From positions 1,113,838-1,177,837 of the forward strand of contig NW_024104437.1 of NCBI RefSeq assembly GCF_003945595.2: DNA of 64,000 nucleotides, read 5' to 3'. Source of the DNA: Pipra filicauda (Eukaryota; Chordata; Aves; Passeriformes; Pipridae). This document shows positions 24,401 through 33,556 of the stretch, in pieces (within the stretch, counting starts at the first letter, position 1; each line of letters begins with the position of its first letter). The notes under the pieces are model-generated. The model saw only the letters and a program-made list of their open reading frames with translations, did no database searches and had not been told where the DNA came from. A program made the translations under genes and the position numbers.

Positions 24401-27400
24401 AACACTTATCTTCAGTTCCAGCTGCAGCTCATGATGCAGAGGCCTTAGCTGCACCCTGTGTGCTGGCCAGGGGTGAAAGTCATTCCAACAGCAGATGCAG
24501 TTCTTTTGACCCTTGTCTGAAAACTGGAAATCACTCATTTCCTGGAAAACTTGCTATACTCCAGAAAGATTAAACTGGATCTTTCCACTGCATCTAGTAA
24601 GTGTAGAGATGGAAAATATTAGGTAGTTATTTTGCATCAGGTAGCTGTGCAAGCCTGGCTCAAGTGGTGGAGGGACAAGATGTTGTCTTGTAGAGCTTTC
24701 TGACCAAGGTACAGAGGAACACTCAGGAGCAGTACTGAAGACCAATATTCCAGTTCTGGCCTTTGCATGTGAACGTCTCCTGTATGTCCTGTTTCCCTCT
24801 TGCTCAGAGCCTGTGACAAGTTAGACATTGAAGAAGGCAAAGTCAATGAGGGGAAAAGAGAAGGGGGAAAAATGATTCCTGGATTCTGGCCATCTGGAGA
24901 AGGGAAAAGGGTTTGTAACTTCTCGTGGCACCTCTTTGCAGAACAGGGGTCAGTTTTGCTTCCTGAAAGTTTCCTGGGATTGATTGCTTGCTGTGCTTTG
25001 AGGGCCAGAGATAAAAGGCACAGAGGAAGTGTCTCAGTTGTGTTACTGAGATATGGAAGTGGTTACACATGACAGCCGTGAAGAAGTTATTTCAACTCTT
25101 TGTATGTGGTTTCTCTTTCAGCTGCAGAAGCTGAGATGGCCCAAGTGTGAGAACAGGGCTTGTGGCTTTGGTGTGCTGACTGACTGTAGTGGAGGTCAGT
25201 TTGGGAGCACAAAGAAGCAACAATATGGGCCAAGGGATTGTTTTATTTCACTATGGACAGAAAGGAAACTCAATAATGTAGGGGAGGCATTTACTTTCCT
25301 CCTTGCCAGAACTAGGTTTGAGATTCCTCCTGCAGACTTTTCTTGGCAAACTGAGGATTCCACTGTCTTCAGTGTCATCCACTTTTGCTGAGCCCTTGAC
25401 AAATGCTCAGCCACTTGGACATGCAGTTTTTGCTTCCGTGGCAAACAGATCTTTGAGAATTTGATGCAAGAGCATGAGATGAGTTATCTCTGAGAAGCAC
25501 CATGTGTTAAGTTGCTATATGTCTTGGACAATGTTTTGATGAGCTGGAAGCACTTTCAACTTCTGGAATATTGCAATTCAGTTACAAATCAAATTTTAAT
25601 AACTTCACATTTTGAGCCCCTGGGGAAAAAAAAAAAGAAGACTTAGTAGGAGTCCCATGAGAAGATTTTAACATAAACTGGTGTGTGAAATGAATGAAGG
25701 GCAAGGGCCTGCTGTACACAGGCTCCTGAAAACATCCAGTCTTTTCTTTGTTGTTTTAGCTGAATCTGATACATCGAATAATGAAAGAAGTTTGGAGGAG
25801 ATACCAGCTTCATTCCTGCGTCTTCTGCTTGTGAGCAAGTCGTTTGTTAAAGTTTTCAGCTTGCCTTTTAAAATATGGGCATAATGATTTTGATCTTCAA
25901 GAGTACCACTGGTTTGAACAGTTGCTGCTTATGCTGCTGTGAATGTCAATGTAACTGTCACCTATTGTTCCTAATGACCCTGCTGGCCCTCTCTAAATTA
26001 TTTTAAATATTAAATATTTTAAATTATATTAACCAAACATTTCTACAGCTGGAGTTTAAAGTTACTGAGTTTATAGTGGTCTAAGCTGGGTAATGGGTGT
26101 TAAACACCTACAAAAGCCAGGTCCCTTATACCAGCACCCTTCCATCTGTTGCTGTTGATTCCAGGTGCTGCTGAGAGATTTGTAAATATGCAGCAGTGGG
26201 GGGAGGAGGTGGGGACACCAGAGCGACTTTTTGTGGCAGCACTGGGCAGCTGGTGCTGTTGGGTGACAGACACCTCAGTAAACAAGGCAGCATCTCATGG
26301 CACTTCACCCCAAATGCAGGCATTTAGTGCACATGTAGTACAGCAAATTGACCATCTCTCCAGCAGAGTGTGGGCACCTCAGGTTCTAAATATGTTCCTA
26401 CGTCATTAACTACAGTGACAAAAGAGGAAGTGCAGGAGAGTTTGCGGTGTTCCACATCATGAGTCGGATTCTGGAAGCAGCAAATGGCATGTGCATGCCT
26501 TTACCTCCTGGTAAGTCCTATGTTTTGCTGTTTTAATCATAACTGAGGAGAGCAACGCTATAAATTCCTCCCCTGAGAGCACTAGTTGCAACATGTGCCA
26601 AGTTAGCTGTGGCAGTATTGAAATCTAGTCAAGACAGTTACAGAGGTGAAGGCCTTTGACAAACATGTGCAAGTGAAATTAAGCAAAACTAAATAGTTTT
26701 TAGAAACAGAGACAACAAAACAGAGGTTTCCAGTGGAGTGCTTGGGTGCAATCTTACCTTAGAACTAAGATTTAGATTCCTTTCATTTCTATATGTTTTT
26801 AGAAAACTGGAGTTCAGTGTCTAGAGCCACAAGGGAAAATTCCTACCATGGAGCAAAAAGAGTGTTTTTTCTCATGCTGTTGCCCTGCTAATATTTTTTC
26901 AGTTTTATCCTGAAAGGATTACCTCCAGCCTTGATAGAAAAGTTGGTTTCGATAGTAGAATTTGATTTCCCAGACCAACTCGTAATCACTTATGGTCTTT
27001 TCAAAGCACTTGCTTATTTTTGTTAGGGAAAGACTTCTTAACATCTTAATGCTTTCTGATTCTGATTGACTCTCTCTAGTTTGTATTTCCTGATCTGTCT
27101 TCAGTCTTTGAAACTGTTTTTGGTATGAGTTGTCCCTTAGTCCATGTGGGCACAAATGCTGCCATGCAGTTATGTCATGTGATAACAAGACCATTGTCTG
27201 GCTGATGTTTAATGAGAAACTGAAGTGTTAACAGAGCTGTGGGAGTGTGTGGGTGGCAGCCATGTATGGAGGGTGGTGAGGCCTCAGGTTTTGATTAATT
27301 AGGAGGAAAGAAAGATATAAAAGACAAATTAATAGAACAATTCAGATATGAGGCAACAGCTTGGAGATGTTTAGTGACTCTGTATGACTTTAATGACTGT

Positions 27401-30400
27401 TTTCAGTCCCCTTGGCTTTTTTCTTTCTGAGGGGATTGTACTTGAGAGGACTTAAAGGATGCCTAAGTAAGACTAAATGTCTTGATAAACTGATTTCTTC
27501 ACCAACTAGAAACAGTCAGAAGTTAAGGGGAGTGATGGCTTTAGCTAGAGTAATGCCAGTCTTTAATAGAGACTTAGGAAAAAAACTCCTATATTGTACC
27601 AAACAAGTTTGTCTCTTTCATAGGTTTTCACACTCTGCACTTGGGTCTTGGTGTTCGTTGTCTCCCTCTGCACACCCTCCTGCACTATATTGATATTGGA
27701 GTCTTACAATTGACAGAAACGTGTGTCAGGAAATTGCTGAAAGGTACAGTGAGCATCAAGTGTTTCATTTGTTACCAGCCAGCTAATGGGGAGTGTTGTC
27801 CTTCAAGCCACTCAACTTGGACACAGGATTTATTGCCCAGGACACTCAGCTGTCCTTAGAGTGTTGTTTCAGTGAGGGCTGTAGATGATGGTGTTGCCTA
27901 CCTGAAAGGGCTCAGACTGCATGATTGGCCTTATCGTAGTACACAAAGAAATATCTGTTTGGAGAGAATTTGAGTTTATAGCTTTTCCACTTGGGACTTC
28001 TTAGAAAAGCAAATACTAAAGGTCATAATAGAATTTATTGGGAAATTTGTATGACTATGGAAGTGCACACCTATGTGTGAGGAAATTCGTCTGCTATCCA
28101 GTCCTCAGCTTTTGCTTTAATTATGTTTGGAACAAGAGGAACAGGCCTGTCAGTCTGACCTCAGGGCCAGGGAAGGTCATGGAGCAGATCAATCCAAATG
28201 CTATCACGAGGCATATGCAGAGCAACCAGGGGATCAGGCCCAGCCAGCACAGGTTTGTGAAAAATAGGTGCTGCTTGACCAACCTGATCTCCTTCTGTGA
28301 CCGGTGACATGCTTAGTGGATGAGGGAAAGGCTGTAGGTATTGTCTACCTCGACTTTAGTAAAATATTTTGTACCATTTTCCACATCATTCTCCTGGAGA
28401 AACTGGCTGCTCATGGCCTGGACAGGTGCCCTGTATGCTGGGTAAAAACTGTCTGGTCAGCCAGGCCCAGAAAGTGGTGGGGAATGCAGTTATATCCAGC
28501 TGGCCACCAGTGGGGTTCCCCAGGGCTCAGTATGGGGCCAGGCCTGCTTAATATCTTTGTTAGCAGTTTGGACAAGGGGATCAAGTGCATCACCTGTGAG
28601 TTCGCAGATGACATTGAAAATTGAAATTTTCAATTCATTACAGAGGTGATATTTATTCAGAATATTTTCAATGACAGTTGAAAGTTTGTTATGCAGTTAC
28701 TGATTGTTTGGTTTGTTTTTTTGCCTGTTTCTTATAGATCTGGATGACACTGAACAGAATGAAAAGCTGAAATTAAGTATTGTCATGAGGCTTCCTGAGG
28801 TAACTAATGACTTTGGATGTAATTTCTGGGACTTTTGAATTGATAGGAAGTTCCTCCTTGTGTGTAGGATCAAGCCAATGGAAGACTTGGCTGTGATTCA
28901 AATAGAGCCTGATTCAAATATAACCTGAACATCCACAGTTTCTCCATCTGCTGCTCCTGGTTGTAGGATACCCTGATAACTTAAATTATAGATTTGTCCA
29001 TAGTCTTTTACAGTGTCTCCATGACCCTACAGGAGTCAACAAGACTCTGCTGAGTACTTGTGTGCATAAAGCAATGAGGGTTTAGTGGGGTTTAAAGGGG
29101 ATTTATCGGGTTTTTGTTTGGGTGTTCTAGCATCCACAGAGCCTTTCTCACTTGTGACCTCTGTATTTGCTTCTATACACTTTATCAAATATGTTCAGTA
29201 CAGTAAAAGCTGTGAAATCTGATATACCACAGCTCTGTGGAGGAAACTGAGTTATAAGATCTCCCCTCAGTGAAATCTCTCAGCCTCACCCATCAGTGAC
29301 TTCTGTAGCTACACAGTAATTAGTTAGAGCTAATAACTGGTGCTTCATAAAAAGTTCCAGCAGAATGGGAGATAGACTTCTCCCCTTTTGCTCTTAGTGC
29401 ACACCACAGGACTGCAGGGGAAGCACATCTCAGTGGGCAGAGGAACACCAGGGATCCCCCTCGGGGAGTGCCAGGCTTTTCTCAACATAAATTGCCCATT
29501 GTTTGCTCATTAAGGGCTGTTACATATAGTTCAAATGGCCAGAAGTGCCACTTGGGTGTTCCTCTAACAAAGGCTTCTTTATTTGGCAGCAGTTTTGAGA
29601 AGGGGTAGAGGAGGAGAACTCCACAGGATGTCCTTTGTCCTCTGTGTCTTGTTTTGGGCCTGGGCTGGAGAGCTGGGGTCAGCCCCTGGCCTGTGGGTGG
29701 GGAACACCATTCCAGCCGCGCTCTGACGAAGGCTGAGTTGGGAGAGCTGCAGGGAACGGGTACTGTTGGCTGCACACAGTAGACTCAGTGCCTTATTGTA
29801 TCTATTTACAGCTTTGGGAAAAAATGCAGGGAGTAGTTTGTTTGCCAAAAAGGTCACTTTGGAGTGACTCAGGCTATTTTGAGCAGGTTACATTCAGTAG
29901 ATGACTTCAGTTCCATCAGAAGCAAGGATTTAAGCACCACTGAAACTGTACAGCATTTACTCAGATAAACCCCTACAGCAGTCTGCATTGCAGTACAGCT
30001 GAAAGGGAGGGGGGAAGATCTAGATAGGGAAAATATCAGAAAGTGGAGCTGATTTCACAGTATGTTCCTATTCTTTTGCTTGTTGGTTAGAACTGGAAGC
30101 TTTGGGAAACCTGGTTTTGAATCTCTTGCCTCTGGGAATGTGAGTCAATGTTATCAGTTTCCAGGATGATGACCTGAATAATGGGATCTTAACTGCGTTC
30201 CCAATATATCTCCTTGTTGACATTTGGCTTGTGTAAGATTCCTGAGGCTGAGCTTAAAGGAAGCCCTGTCCTGAATGGAGCCTTGAGGAATGGGGTATCT
30301 ACATTATTCTTTGGGGAAATAATAGATACAAAACAGAGTCACAGTAAAAGATAAGTGGTCATTTTAAGCCTCAGTTGATATTTAAGTACACATGCCAAAT

Positions 30401-32175
30401 GGGACAGTGGCACTGGGACAGACGGATTGAGCTGAGTATTGAGCAGTGAGGTTTTGATTTCCCACATTTTGGAATGTGGAAATCTTTTAGTTATTGGCTA
30501 TGAAAGGAAGGCTCCATGGCTACAGATGATGACATCTTGGCTTCTGTCATCACTGTGGGAAAGCAAAGCATCTGTGTTACAGCCTGGATTTTGTTTCAGG
30601 TCTTTTTCTGCTTTTCCTCCTCCTAAGCTTCCACTGTCCTGTGTTTATCTTCTCAGGTTTTTGGGTTTTGTTTTTTGCTTACTAGGCTCTTGGTCAGAAG
30701 GTCCGCCAGTTTTGGAATCATCCCATAAATGCAAATATAATTGCACGGAAATATGTTAAAGTTTTGCTTGAGAACCTGGGGAACAGGCAGGTAAGACCAC
30801 AGAGGCCTTTTTTTTCATCTTGTGCTTTGACAGTGTTGAGATTGCTGAGCTTTCTTTAGACTGTAACACACTAATGAAACACTGAAACTTGGTACTGTGC
30901 AACTTGGAGAGCTAACCTGCAGTGTTCTACCTTACAGTGCAGCAGGTCTGTCCCTGAGAGATTCTCAGTCCCTGTGGAGTTTTTGCCACTGAACTACCTG
31001 ACGAGTATGTTGACAGAGATAGAGAATCAAGGTAATGTTAATTCTGTATTTTGGAAGACCAGCAATCGTTACTCTTTGATGCTCACTTAGATGTATCCTG
31101 ACTATATTGACATAACTTAGTTCTAAAACTCCAGTGATGTCTGAACACATAGGTTTGGTTGTCTTTCTGCTGATAGGAAGTGCCAGGGGACTTCTTCACG
31201 GCATATCCTTTCATCCAAATCCTCTTTGTGGTGGATCCAGACAGCAAACCTGCATTTTTCAGAACCCATGTAGTAAAATGTGCTTGGTGTACAGCATGGT
31301 GGTAGCTGTTGTGTGTTCAAATGGGGAGAGAGCGGTTTGGTCCTTATTGATGTTCCTTGTGGTCGCTAAGAGGCAGCCAAAATCAGATTTTCCACCTTAG
31401 AAAAGAGTACCCATATCCCTGGATTCAGAGCTATTCTGAAGTACCAGACATTTTTCCTTGCCAAGCCGTTCATTTTTGGGAAGCACCGTTCCCATCGATG
31501 AGGGTCTTTGCTTCATCCAGCTAATGTGAGCACCCAGAGGTTTTGAATTCTGCTGAACAAGCAAGGTGCCTAGGGGAGAGATTACTAGCTGTGCCTGTAC
31601 CAGTAAGCAAATTATAGTCAGGATAAGGACCTGAAGGCTAAACTGAGACTGTCCAAGTATGGGTATGTCCATTTGAAGAGGAAAAAAGAGTTAAACCATA
31701 TAGCAATATATGACCATGGGCCCTAGGCCATCTTATGCACTAGCACTAACACAGCCATTGTGCTTTAATCTTGGTTTGGATCTCCAGTGTAGAATTGGTT
31801 TGGAAATCCCTAGCAGCCTCCAGAGATGGTTTAGCTTCCCCCTGTGTGGGTTATCATTTACTAACATCCCACTAATGGGACAGTTTTTGCCATGGGTGAG
31901 CATCCAAAGGACACCACTGAAAGCTGTAGGTATTTTGGGTACATGAAAACACAGTTCTGTCTATTACCCATTATCTTTTGGTACTATAGATGAAGATGTT
32001 TAATAGACTGCAGGACTGTAAGTGTATAGGAGCATGTAAAATTTTGTAAATACTTTCTCACCATGTTTTTCTAGGTGTGCATCCATATGAAAAACAAGAC
32101 CATGTTAATGCAAGATTTGTAGAGGAAATGGCACTCAAGCACACTATGACATTTTTGGGCCTCAGATATTCATGA
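372..32175 (+). CDS. GSAP: GSAP, gamma-secretase activating protein (3' three-quarters of the gene, 22 coding exons)
   Basis: Spliced gene on the + strand. Coding exons: 372-431, 1111-1154, 1987-2072, 6495-6572, 8769-8846, 9317-9409, 10699-10916, 11217-11286, 11924-12006, 12622-12675, 16916-17041, 17465-17520, 17940-17971, 19519-19580, 21076-21171, 25760-25830, 26416-26510, 27624-27743, 28738-28799, 30686-30790, 30938-31031, 32075-32175. They total 1884 nt, that is 627 residues plus a TGA stop, and align by memory to about residue 230 through the C-terminus of the 854-residue human protein. Conserved blocks include YLPGQFLHLLN, LQHPDL-like NIQHPDLLCH, LAALHCAL, GFWEKL, NVLRREW, GSAGEFAVFHIM and ALKHT near the end. 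All junctions are GT/AG and phases match throughout. Family knowledge: GSAP is a membrane-associated regulator reported to bind gamma-secretase and the APP C-terminal fragment, and is processed to a 16-kDa C-terminal fragment (Pfam GSAP-16); its role is debated. The upstream exons and promoter are outside the window. Confidence 0.96.
1111..1154 (+). CDS. GSAP: GSAP exon 2 of 22 in window
   Basis: Forty-four nt after acceptor TTAACAG, with donor GTAAGT. It encodes LESHLDISVNDTQL and two bases of a Lys codon. The human equivalent is VPLDISLSNSGF. Confidence 0.88.
1987..2072 (+). CDS. GSAP: GSAP exon 3 of 22 in window
   Basis: Eighty-six nt after acceptor CATAG, with donor GTAATG. It encodes (K)LVNFGYDYCQDQ and continues to LQVFTSKA. 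It matches human LVNFGCDYHQY...VFTNHTG. Confidence 0.9.
2073..6494 (+). other. GSAP: GSAP intron, 4.4 kb
   Basis: No missing exon is expected, because flanking residues are contiguous in human GSAP. It contains two decoy acceptors (poly-T followed by ACAG near 5652 and by GCAG at 6433-6436) that lead into stops. No recognisable repeat or RNA gene was seen. Confidence 0.65.
6495..6572 (+). CDS. GSAP: GSAP exon 4 of 22 in window
   Basis: Seventy-eight nt, acceptor TTTTTAG, donor GTAAGA. It encodes GLCVCCSLACDTPDEITYSI and YFLHK. It matches human SLCVCYSPKC...ITYSVFYIHK. Confidence 0.92.
6573..8768 (+). other. GSAP: GSAP intron, 2.2 kb
   Basis: Unique-looking AT-rich sequence with short T runs. 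No repeat, RNA or extra exon was recognised. Confidence 0.6.
8769..8846 (+). CDS. GSAP: GSAP exon 5 of 22 in window
   Basis: Seventy-eight nt, acceptor TTCCCCAG, donor GTAGGT. It encodes (G)YNKTFTVSLERTESHQ and LKEVAFMNL. It matches human HSKTFTTSLENVGSH. Confidence 0.92.
9317..9409 (+). CDS. GSAP: GSAP exon 6 of 22 in window
   Basis: Ninety-three nt, acceptor AAATAG, donor GTATAG. It encodes (D)YYVAAYLPGQFLHLLNIQ then HPDLLCHSLFLT. This is one of the best conserved GSAP segments. Confidence 0.95.
10699..10916 (+). CDS. GSAP: GSAP exon 7 of 22 in window
   Basis: The longest GSAP exon here, 218 nt. The acceptor is TCCTTCAG and the donor GTGGGA. It includes NCPIRSPLVSTVLDCEAGSL, STLLQLLQ and LAALHCAL, aligned with human VLDCCSGKLY...LLQLLQ...MAALHCAL. 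The frame stays open through both flanking introns (from 10386 to 11003). Confidence 0.94.
11217..11286 (+). CDS. GSAP: GSAP exon 8 of 22 in window
   Basis: Seventy nt after acceptor CTGACAG. It encodes IIRWMSENLSTCHSF and DPIQEFIV, matching human IIQWISENVSACHSFDLIQEFII. The donor GTAGGT at 11287 fits the phase of the next exon. A second GT lies 4 bases on. Confidence 0.92.
11924..12006 (+). CDS. GSAP: GSAP exon 9 of 22 in window
   Basis: Eighty-three nt, acceptor GCATTCAG, donor GTAAGA. It encodes (A)SLYCRMCPETQNLDKLLPY then TSLLDWIG. It matches human ASSYWSVYSETSNMDKLLP. Confidence 0.9.
12622..12675 (+). CDS. GSAP: GSAP exon 10 of 22 in window
   Basis: Fifty-four nt, phase 0, acceptor TTTCTAG, donor GTAAGT. 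It encodes VVPGVICATDIISLPVLE. The human equivalent is EIPGITLVTEDIALPLMK. It is diverged, but length and phase fit exactly. Confidence 0.85.
12765..13046 (+). mobile_element. LINE-type retrotransposon C-terminal fragment with C2HC zinc finger
   Basis: An open frame reading from 12729 to a TAG at 13046 (105 codons) ends with a domain typical of the C-terminus of some LINE polymerases. It has a tryptophan-containing helix (NWSTLASNREAWRH), an aromatic-plus-charged segment (SFENTCR...EKRQRRKNR), then a Cys-X2-Cys-X12-His-X3-Cys finger ending SRIGLISHQRAC. The NREAWR...RIGLxSHxR arrangement is known from LINE-derived proteins in many animals; an RTE-like origin, possibly the bird element AviRTE, is a guess. 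No reverse-transcriptase domain lies upstream, so this is a 5'-truncated copy. It lies in a GSAP intron in the same orientation. It could also be a domesticated exon, but nothing supports that. Confidence 0.7.
14786..14860 (+). repeat. Polypurine-rich tract
   Basis: About 75 bases are almost all A and G, with runs such as AGAAAGGGAGAAGGAAGGGG and few pyrimidine interruptions. It is simple-sequence DNA in a GSAP intron; a mirror-repeat or triplex-prone structure is possible but not shown. Confidence 0.6.
16916..17041 (+). CDS. GSAP: GSAP exon 11 of 22 in window
   Basis: 126 nt, phase 0, acceptor TTTGCAG, donor GTGAGT. It contains SKGFWEKLSSNLESVKYAEP and NNVLRREWRNL. It matches human FKGYWEKLNSNLEYVKYAKP. 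Confidence 0.95.
17465..17520 (+). CDS. GSAP: GSAP exon 12 of 22 in window
   Basis: Fifty-six nt, acceptor ACCAG, donor GTACGT. It encodes REERRTTAYLRNIFENAK, matching human GKRRSAAYVRNILDNAV. Confidence 0.92.
17940..17971 (+). CDS. GSAP: GSAP exon 13 of 22 in window
   Basis: A 32-nt micro-exon, acceptor CCCCAG, donor GTAAGT. It encodes (K)VLSHLDTWDS. The human equivalent is VISNLEARNLG. Confidence 0.85.
17972..19518 (+). other. GSAP: GSAP intron, 1.5 kb
   Basis: No recognisable repeat, RNA gene or additional exon. Confidence 0.6.
19519..19580 (+). CDS. GSAP: GSAP exon 14 of 22 in window
   Basis: Sixty-two nt, acceptor ATTTCAG, donor GTATGT. It encodes (E)ARLVPLFEEEDYQQQLLMG, matching human PRLTPLLQEEDSHQRLLMG. 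Confidence 0.94.
19581..21075 (+). other. GSAP: GSAP intron, 1.5 kb
   Basis: Contains pyrimidine-rich stretches at about 19900-20300 that leave several + strand frames open by composition. No homology was recognised. Confidence 0.6.
21076..21171 (+). CDS. GSAP: GSAP exon 15 of 22 in window
   Basis: Ninety-six nt, phase 0, acceptor TCCTAG, donor GTTAGT. It encodes MVAQLKDHLMRHLQYVGKKK then IDQIVLDYVANL. It matches human MVSELKDHLLRHLQ...MVLDYISKL. Confidence 0.95.
21172..25759 (+). other. GSAP: GSAP intron, 4.6 kb
   Basis: Holds the tRNA-Ile SINE at 22487-22630. An unrecognised 153-codon frame runs at 21625-22086 on the - strand, and moderately GC-rich sequence at 23120-23690 leaves several frames open on both strands. 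None shows splice or homology support. Confidence 0.6.
22487..22630 (+). mobile_element. tRNA-Ile-derived SINE with CR1-like tail (TguSINE1-like)
   Basis: The head resembles tRNA-Ile. Box A TAGCTCAGCTGG lies at 22495-22506, the anticodon-arm region reads GGTGATAATAGCACC, and box B GGTTTGATCTG lies at 22540-22550, followed by an acceptor-stem-like AAGGGCC. From about 22567 it changes to a CR1 3' tail (TTGGACTTGATGATCC ... TGTGATTCTATA), which would let CR1 machinery copy it. This composite is the layout of TguSINE1 described from passerine birds. Mutated A and B boxes show it is a fixed, ageing copy. It is not a functional tRNA gene, because the stem bases no longer pair well. Confidence 0.88.
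25760..25830 (+). CDS. GSAP: GSAP exon 16 of 22 in window
   Basis: Seventy-one nt, acceptor GTTTTAG, donor GTGAGC. It encodes LNLIHRIMKEVWRRYQLHSC then VFC and two bases of a Phe codon. The human equivalent is LDLICHIVETNWRKHNLHSW. Confidence 0.92.
26416..26510 (+). CDS. GSAP: GSAP exon 17 of 22 in window
   Basis: Ninety-five nt, acceptor ACTACAG, donor GTAAGT. It encodes DKRGSAGEFAVFHIMSRILE then AANGMCMPLPP. It matches human SRGSAAEFAVFHIMTRILE. Confidence 0.95.
26511..27623 (+). other. GSAP: GSAP intron, 1.1 kb
   Basis: No repeat, RNA gene or extra exon recognised. Confidence 0.6.
27624..27743 (+). CDS. GSAP: GSAP exon 18 of 22 in window
   Basis: 120 nt, acceptor TTCATAG, donor GTACAG. 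It encodes (G)FHTLHLGLGVRCLPLHTLL, then HYIDIGVLQLTET and CVRKLLK. It matches human FHTLHTILGVQCLPLHNLLH. Confidence 0.95.
27744..28737 (+). other. GSAP: GSAP intron, 1.0 kb, largely CR1
   Basis: About half of this intron is the CR1 reverse-transcriptase remnant at 28130-28620. The rest shows nothing recognisable. Confidence 0.65.
28130..28620 (+). mobile_element. CR1 LINE fragment, internal reverse-transcriptase region (decayed)
   Basis: Translation gives the CR1 polymerase blocks RPVSLTSGPGKVMEQI, GIRPSQHRFVKNRCCLTNL, VYLDFSKIFCTIFH, ILLEKLAAHGLD and CEFADD in order. The last corresponds to the catalytic FADD box. The copy is truncated at both ends. It shifts frame between the SFCDR block and the LVDEGKAV block and again within the middle section, so it encodes no enzyme. 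It sits in the sense orientation inside a GSAP intron. Confidence 0.9.
28738..28799 (+). CDS. GSAP: GSAP exon 19 of 22 in window
   Basis: Sixty-two nt, acceptor TTATAG, donor GTAACT. It encodes (D)LDDTEQNEKLKLSIVMRLP and E. It matches human DLDNTEKNEKLKFSIIVRLP. It begins the region corresponding to the C-terminal 16-kDa fragment. Confidence 0.94.
28800..30685 (+). other. GSAP: GSAP intron, 1.9 kb
   Basis: Contains a locally GC-richer patch at about 29590-29780. No repeat, RNA gene or exon was recognised. Confidence 0.6.
30686..30790 (+). CDS. GSAP: GSAP exon 20 of 22 in window
   Basis: 105 nt, phase 0, acceptor TTACTAG, donor GTAAGA. It encodes ALGQKVRQFWNHPINANIIA then RKYVKVLLENLGNRQ. 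It matches human LIGQKICRLWDHPMSSNIIS. Confidence 0.94.
30938..31031 (+). CDS. GSAP: GSAP exon 21 of 22 in window
   Basis: Ninety-four nt, acceptor CTTACAG, donor GTAATG. It includes FSVPVEFLPLNYLTSMLTEI, matching human FSVEFLPLNYFIEILTDIE. Confidence 0.95.
31032..32074 (+). other. GSAP: GSAP last intron, 1.0 kb
   Basis: No repeat, RNA gene or extra exon recognised. Confidence 0.6.
32075..32175 (+). CDS. GSAP: GSAP terminal coding exon (22 of 22)
   Basis: Acceptor TTTCTAG. The exon encodes (G)VHPYEKQDHVNARFVEEMA then LKHTMTFLGLRYS and TGA at 32173-32175. The human protein ends ALKHTAMLLGL, so this product has a three-residue extension. Confidence 0.95.
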
Positions 32176-32558
32176 AACGTTGTGCTGTTGAAGAAGTCTG
32201 TTGAACTGTGGTGCTTGTGTAAAAGTATTCACTTAAATGCCATGTTGTTTCCCAAATCACCTGCAGTTTTGGGTAGCTGCTGGTGCTGACATGAGCTACT
32301 CAAAACAATGTTTGGTCCAACATACTAAGGTTGAAATTACTGACTTCTAGATAAATCCTTGAGAAATGCATTTGACACAAACCCAAGTTTGAAATGTATC
32401 TATGGTTTCATTTTGAAGTCGTCAAGTAAGTGGAATGACAGTGGGTATCAAAACATGCTGTGAAAATTGGTATTAATGGCACATATTTTAACAATATAAT
32501 CCTGGAAAAGGCAGTCCAGTTGTACAGAAACAAGAACCAGTAACTGTTTACTCAGATT

Positions 32559-32564
32559 AATAAA
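32559..32564 (+). terminator. GSAP: Candidate GSAP polyadenylation signal (AATAAA)
   Basis: The first canonical hexamer after the GSAP stop, about 385 nt downstream, followed by T/G-containing sequence (TTCTTGGTGTG). It is a plausible proximal poly(A) site; 33551-33556 is a distal alternative. Confidence 0.55.
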
Positions 32565-33512
32565 AGGAATTCTTGGTGTGATTATGTAAAGCAGGTAAGA
32601 ATAACAAATCAGTTTTGTGTCAGGCATCAGTAATGATGTATTCTTTCCTTTTAGTGGTCATCAGTTACCTTATAGTACTTCTGCCTCTGGAGCTGCATTG
32701 TAATATTTTCAGTTTTTTAATTAACACAAAATATCATCTCCTTAAAGTGCATGTGATAGATTTTGTTGTGGGTTTTTTGTCTGTTGGTTTTGAGGTTTTT
32801 TTAAAGATATATATAAAATATTGTAAGCAATACAGGATAAGAACAGAGCTTTTGAAATTTATCTTAGCATTATCTTGGACAGAGTTTTACATAATTCTTT
32901 CTTACAACTTCTAGTGTTACAGTTCAAACCTCAGCTTCAGAAAGAAGCTTAGGGAGGCTGTTTTTCCTTTGTTTTCAACTTTTATTTGTACATTACTGAG
33001 CCAGTATTGTTTGTTCTTTTGTTTTAAGTTCTGAACTGTGATATTAATTTAAAATGGTAATAGTGGTTTGCTATGCAGAGAAAATTGTCAAGTTCTGCCA
33101 TGCAGGATTTTCTGCAGTCTTTACTGGATTTTACAACAACTCTACAAAATTTCAGCCTATTAAACTAGAGAAACTCATTAACAATTTGATAAATTTTGGA
33201 GGTTTTGAATAATAACCTCTGATATTTTCTCTTAGTTTCCACTGATGCTTCCTCTTCCTTACCACTGAAATAAAAAGATCTGGTTCCTGGAAGTGACTCT
33301 GCAAGTTCATGGTCACTCTCTTGTCCTTGCCATCAGTGAAGCTTTAGCTTTCTCAGTGACTGCATAGTGAGAAGGAATATTTTTCTGAATATAATTAGAA
33401 TTTCTCTGGGAAGTGTAAACTCCAGACTTAGACTGCAGAAAGTCATGTTGCTGTGTAAGTGGTGGCCACTTTGTTCATATTATATTAATAAGAGAAGATT
33501 TTCTAGCCTTTT

Positions 33513-33518
33513 CTTTTT
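33513..33518 (-). terminator. CCDC146: Candidate CCDC146 polyadenylation signal (ATTAAA)
   Basis: The nearest accepted hexamer variant downstream of the CCDC146 stop on the - strand, about 290 nt away. The canonical AATAAA at 32991-32996 is the alternative and would give a 3' UTR of about 0.8 kb. Confidence 0.35.
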
Positions 33519-33550
33519 AATGAAATGTATTACAACATATCCTCAGATGC

Positions 33551-33556
33551 AATAAA
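33551..33556 (+). terminator. GSAP: Candidate distal GSAP polyadenylation signal (AATAAA)
   Basis: A canonical hexamer followed about 13 nt later by a genomic A run. Use of this site would bring the GSAP transcript to within about 250 nt of the CCDC146 stop. Confidence 0.3.
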
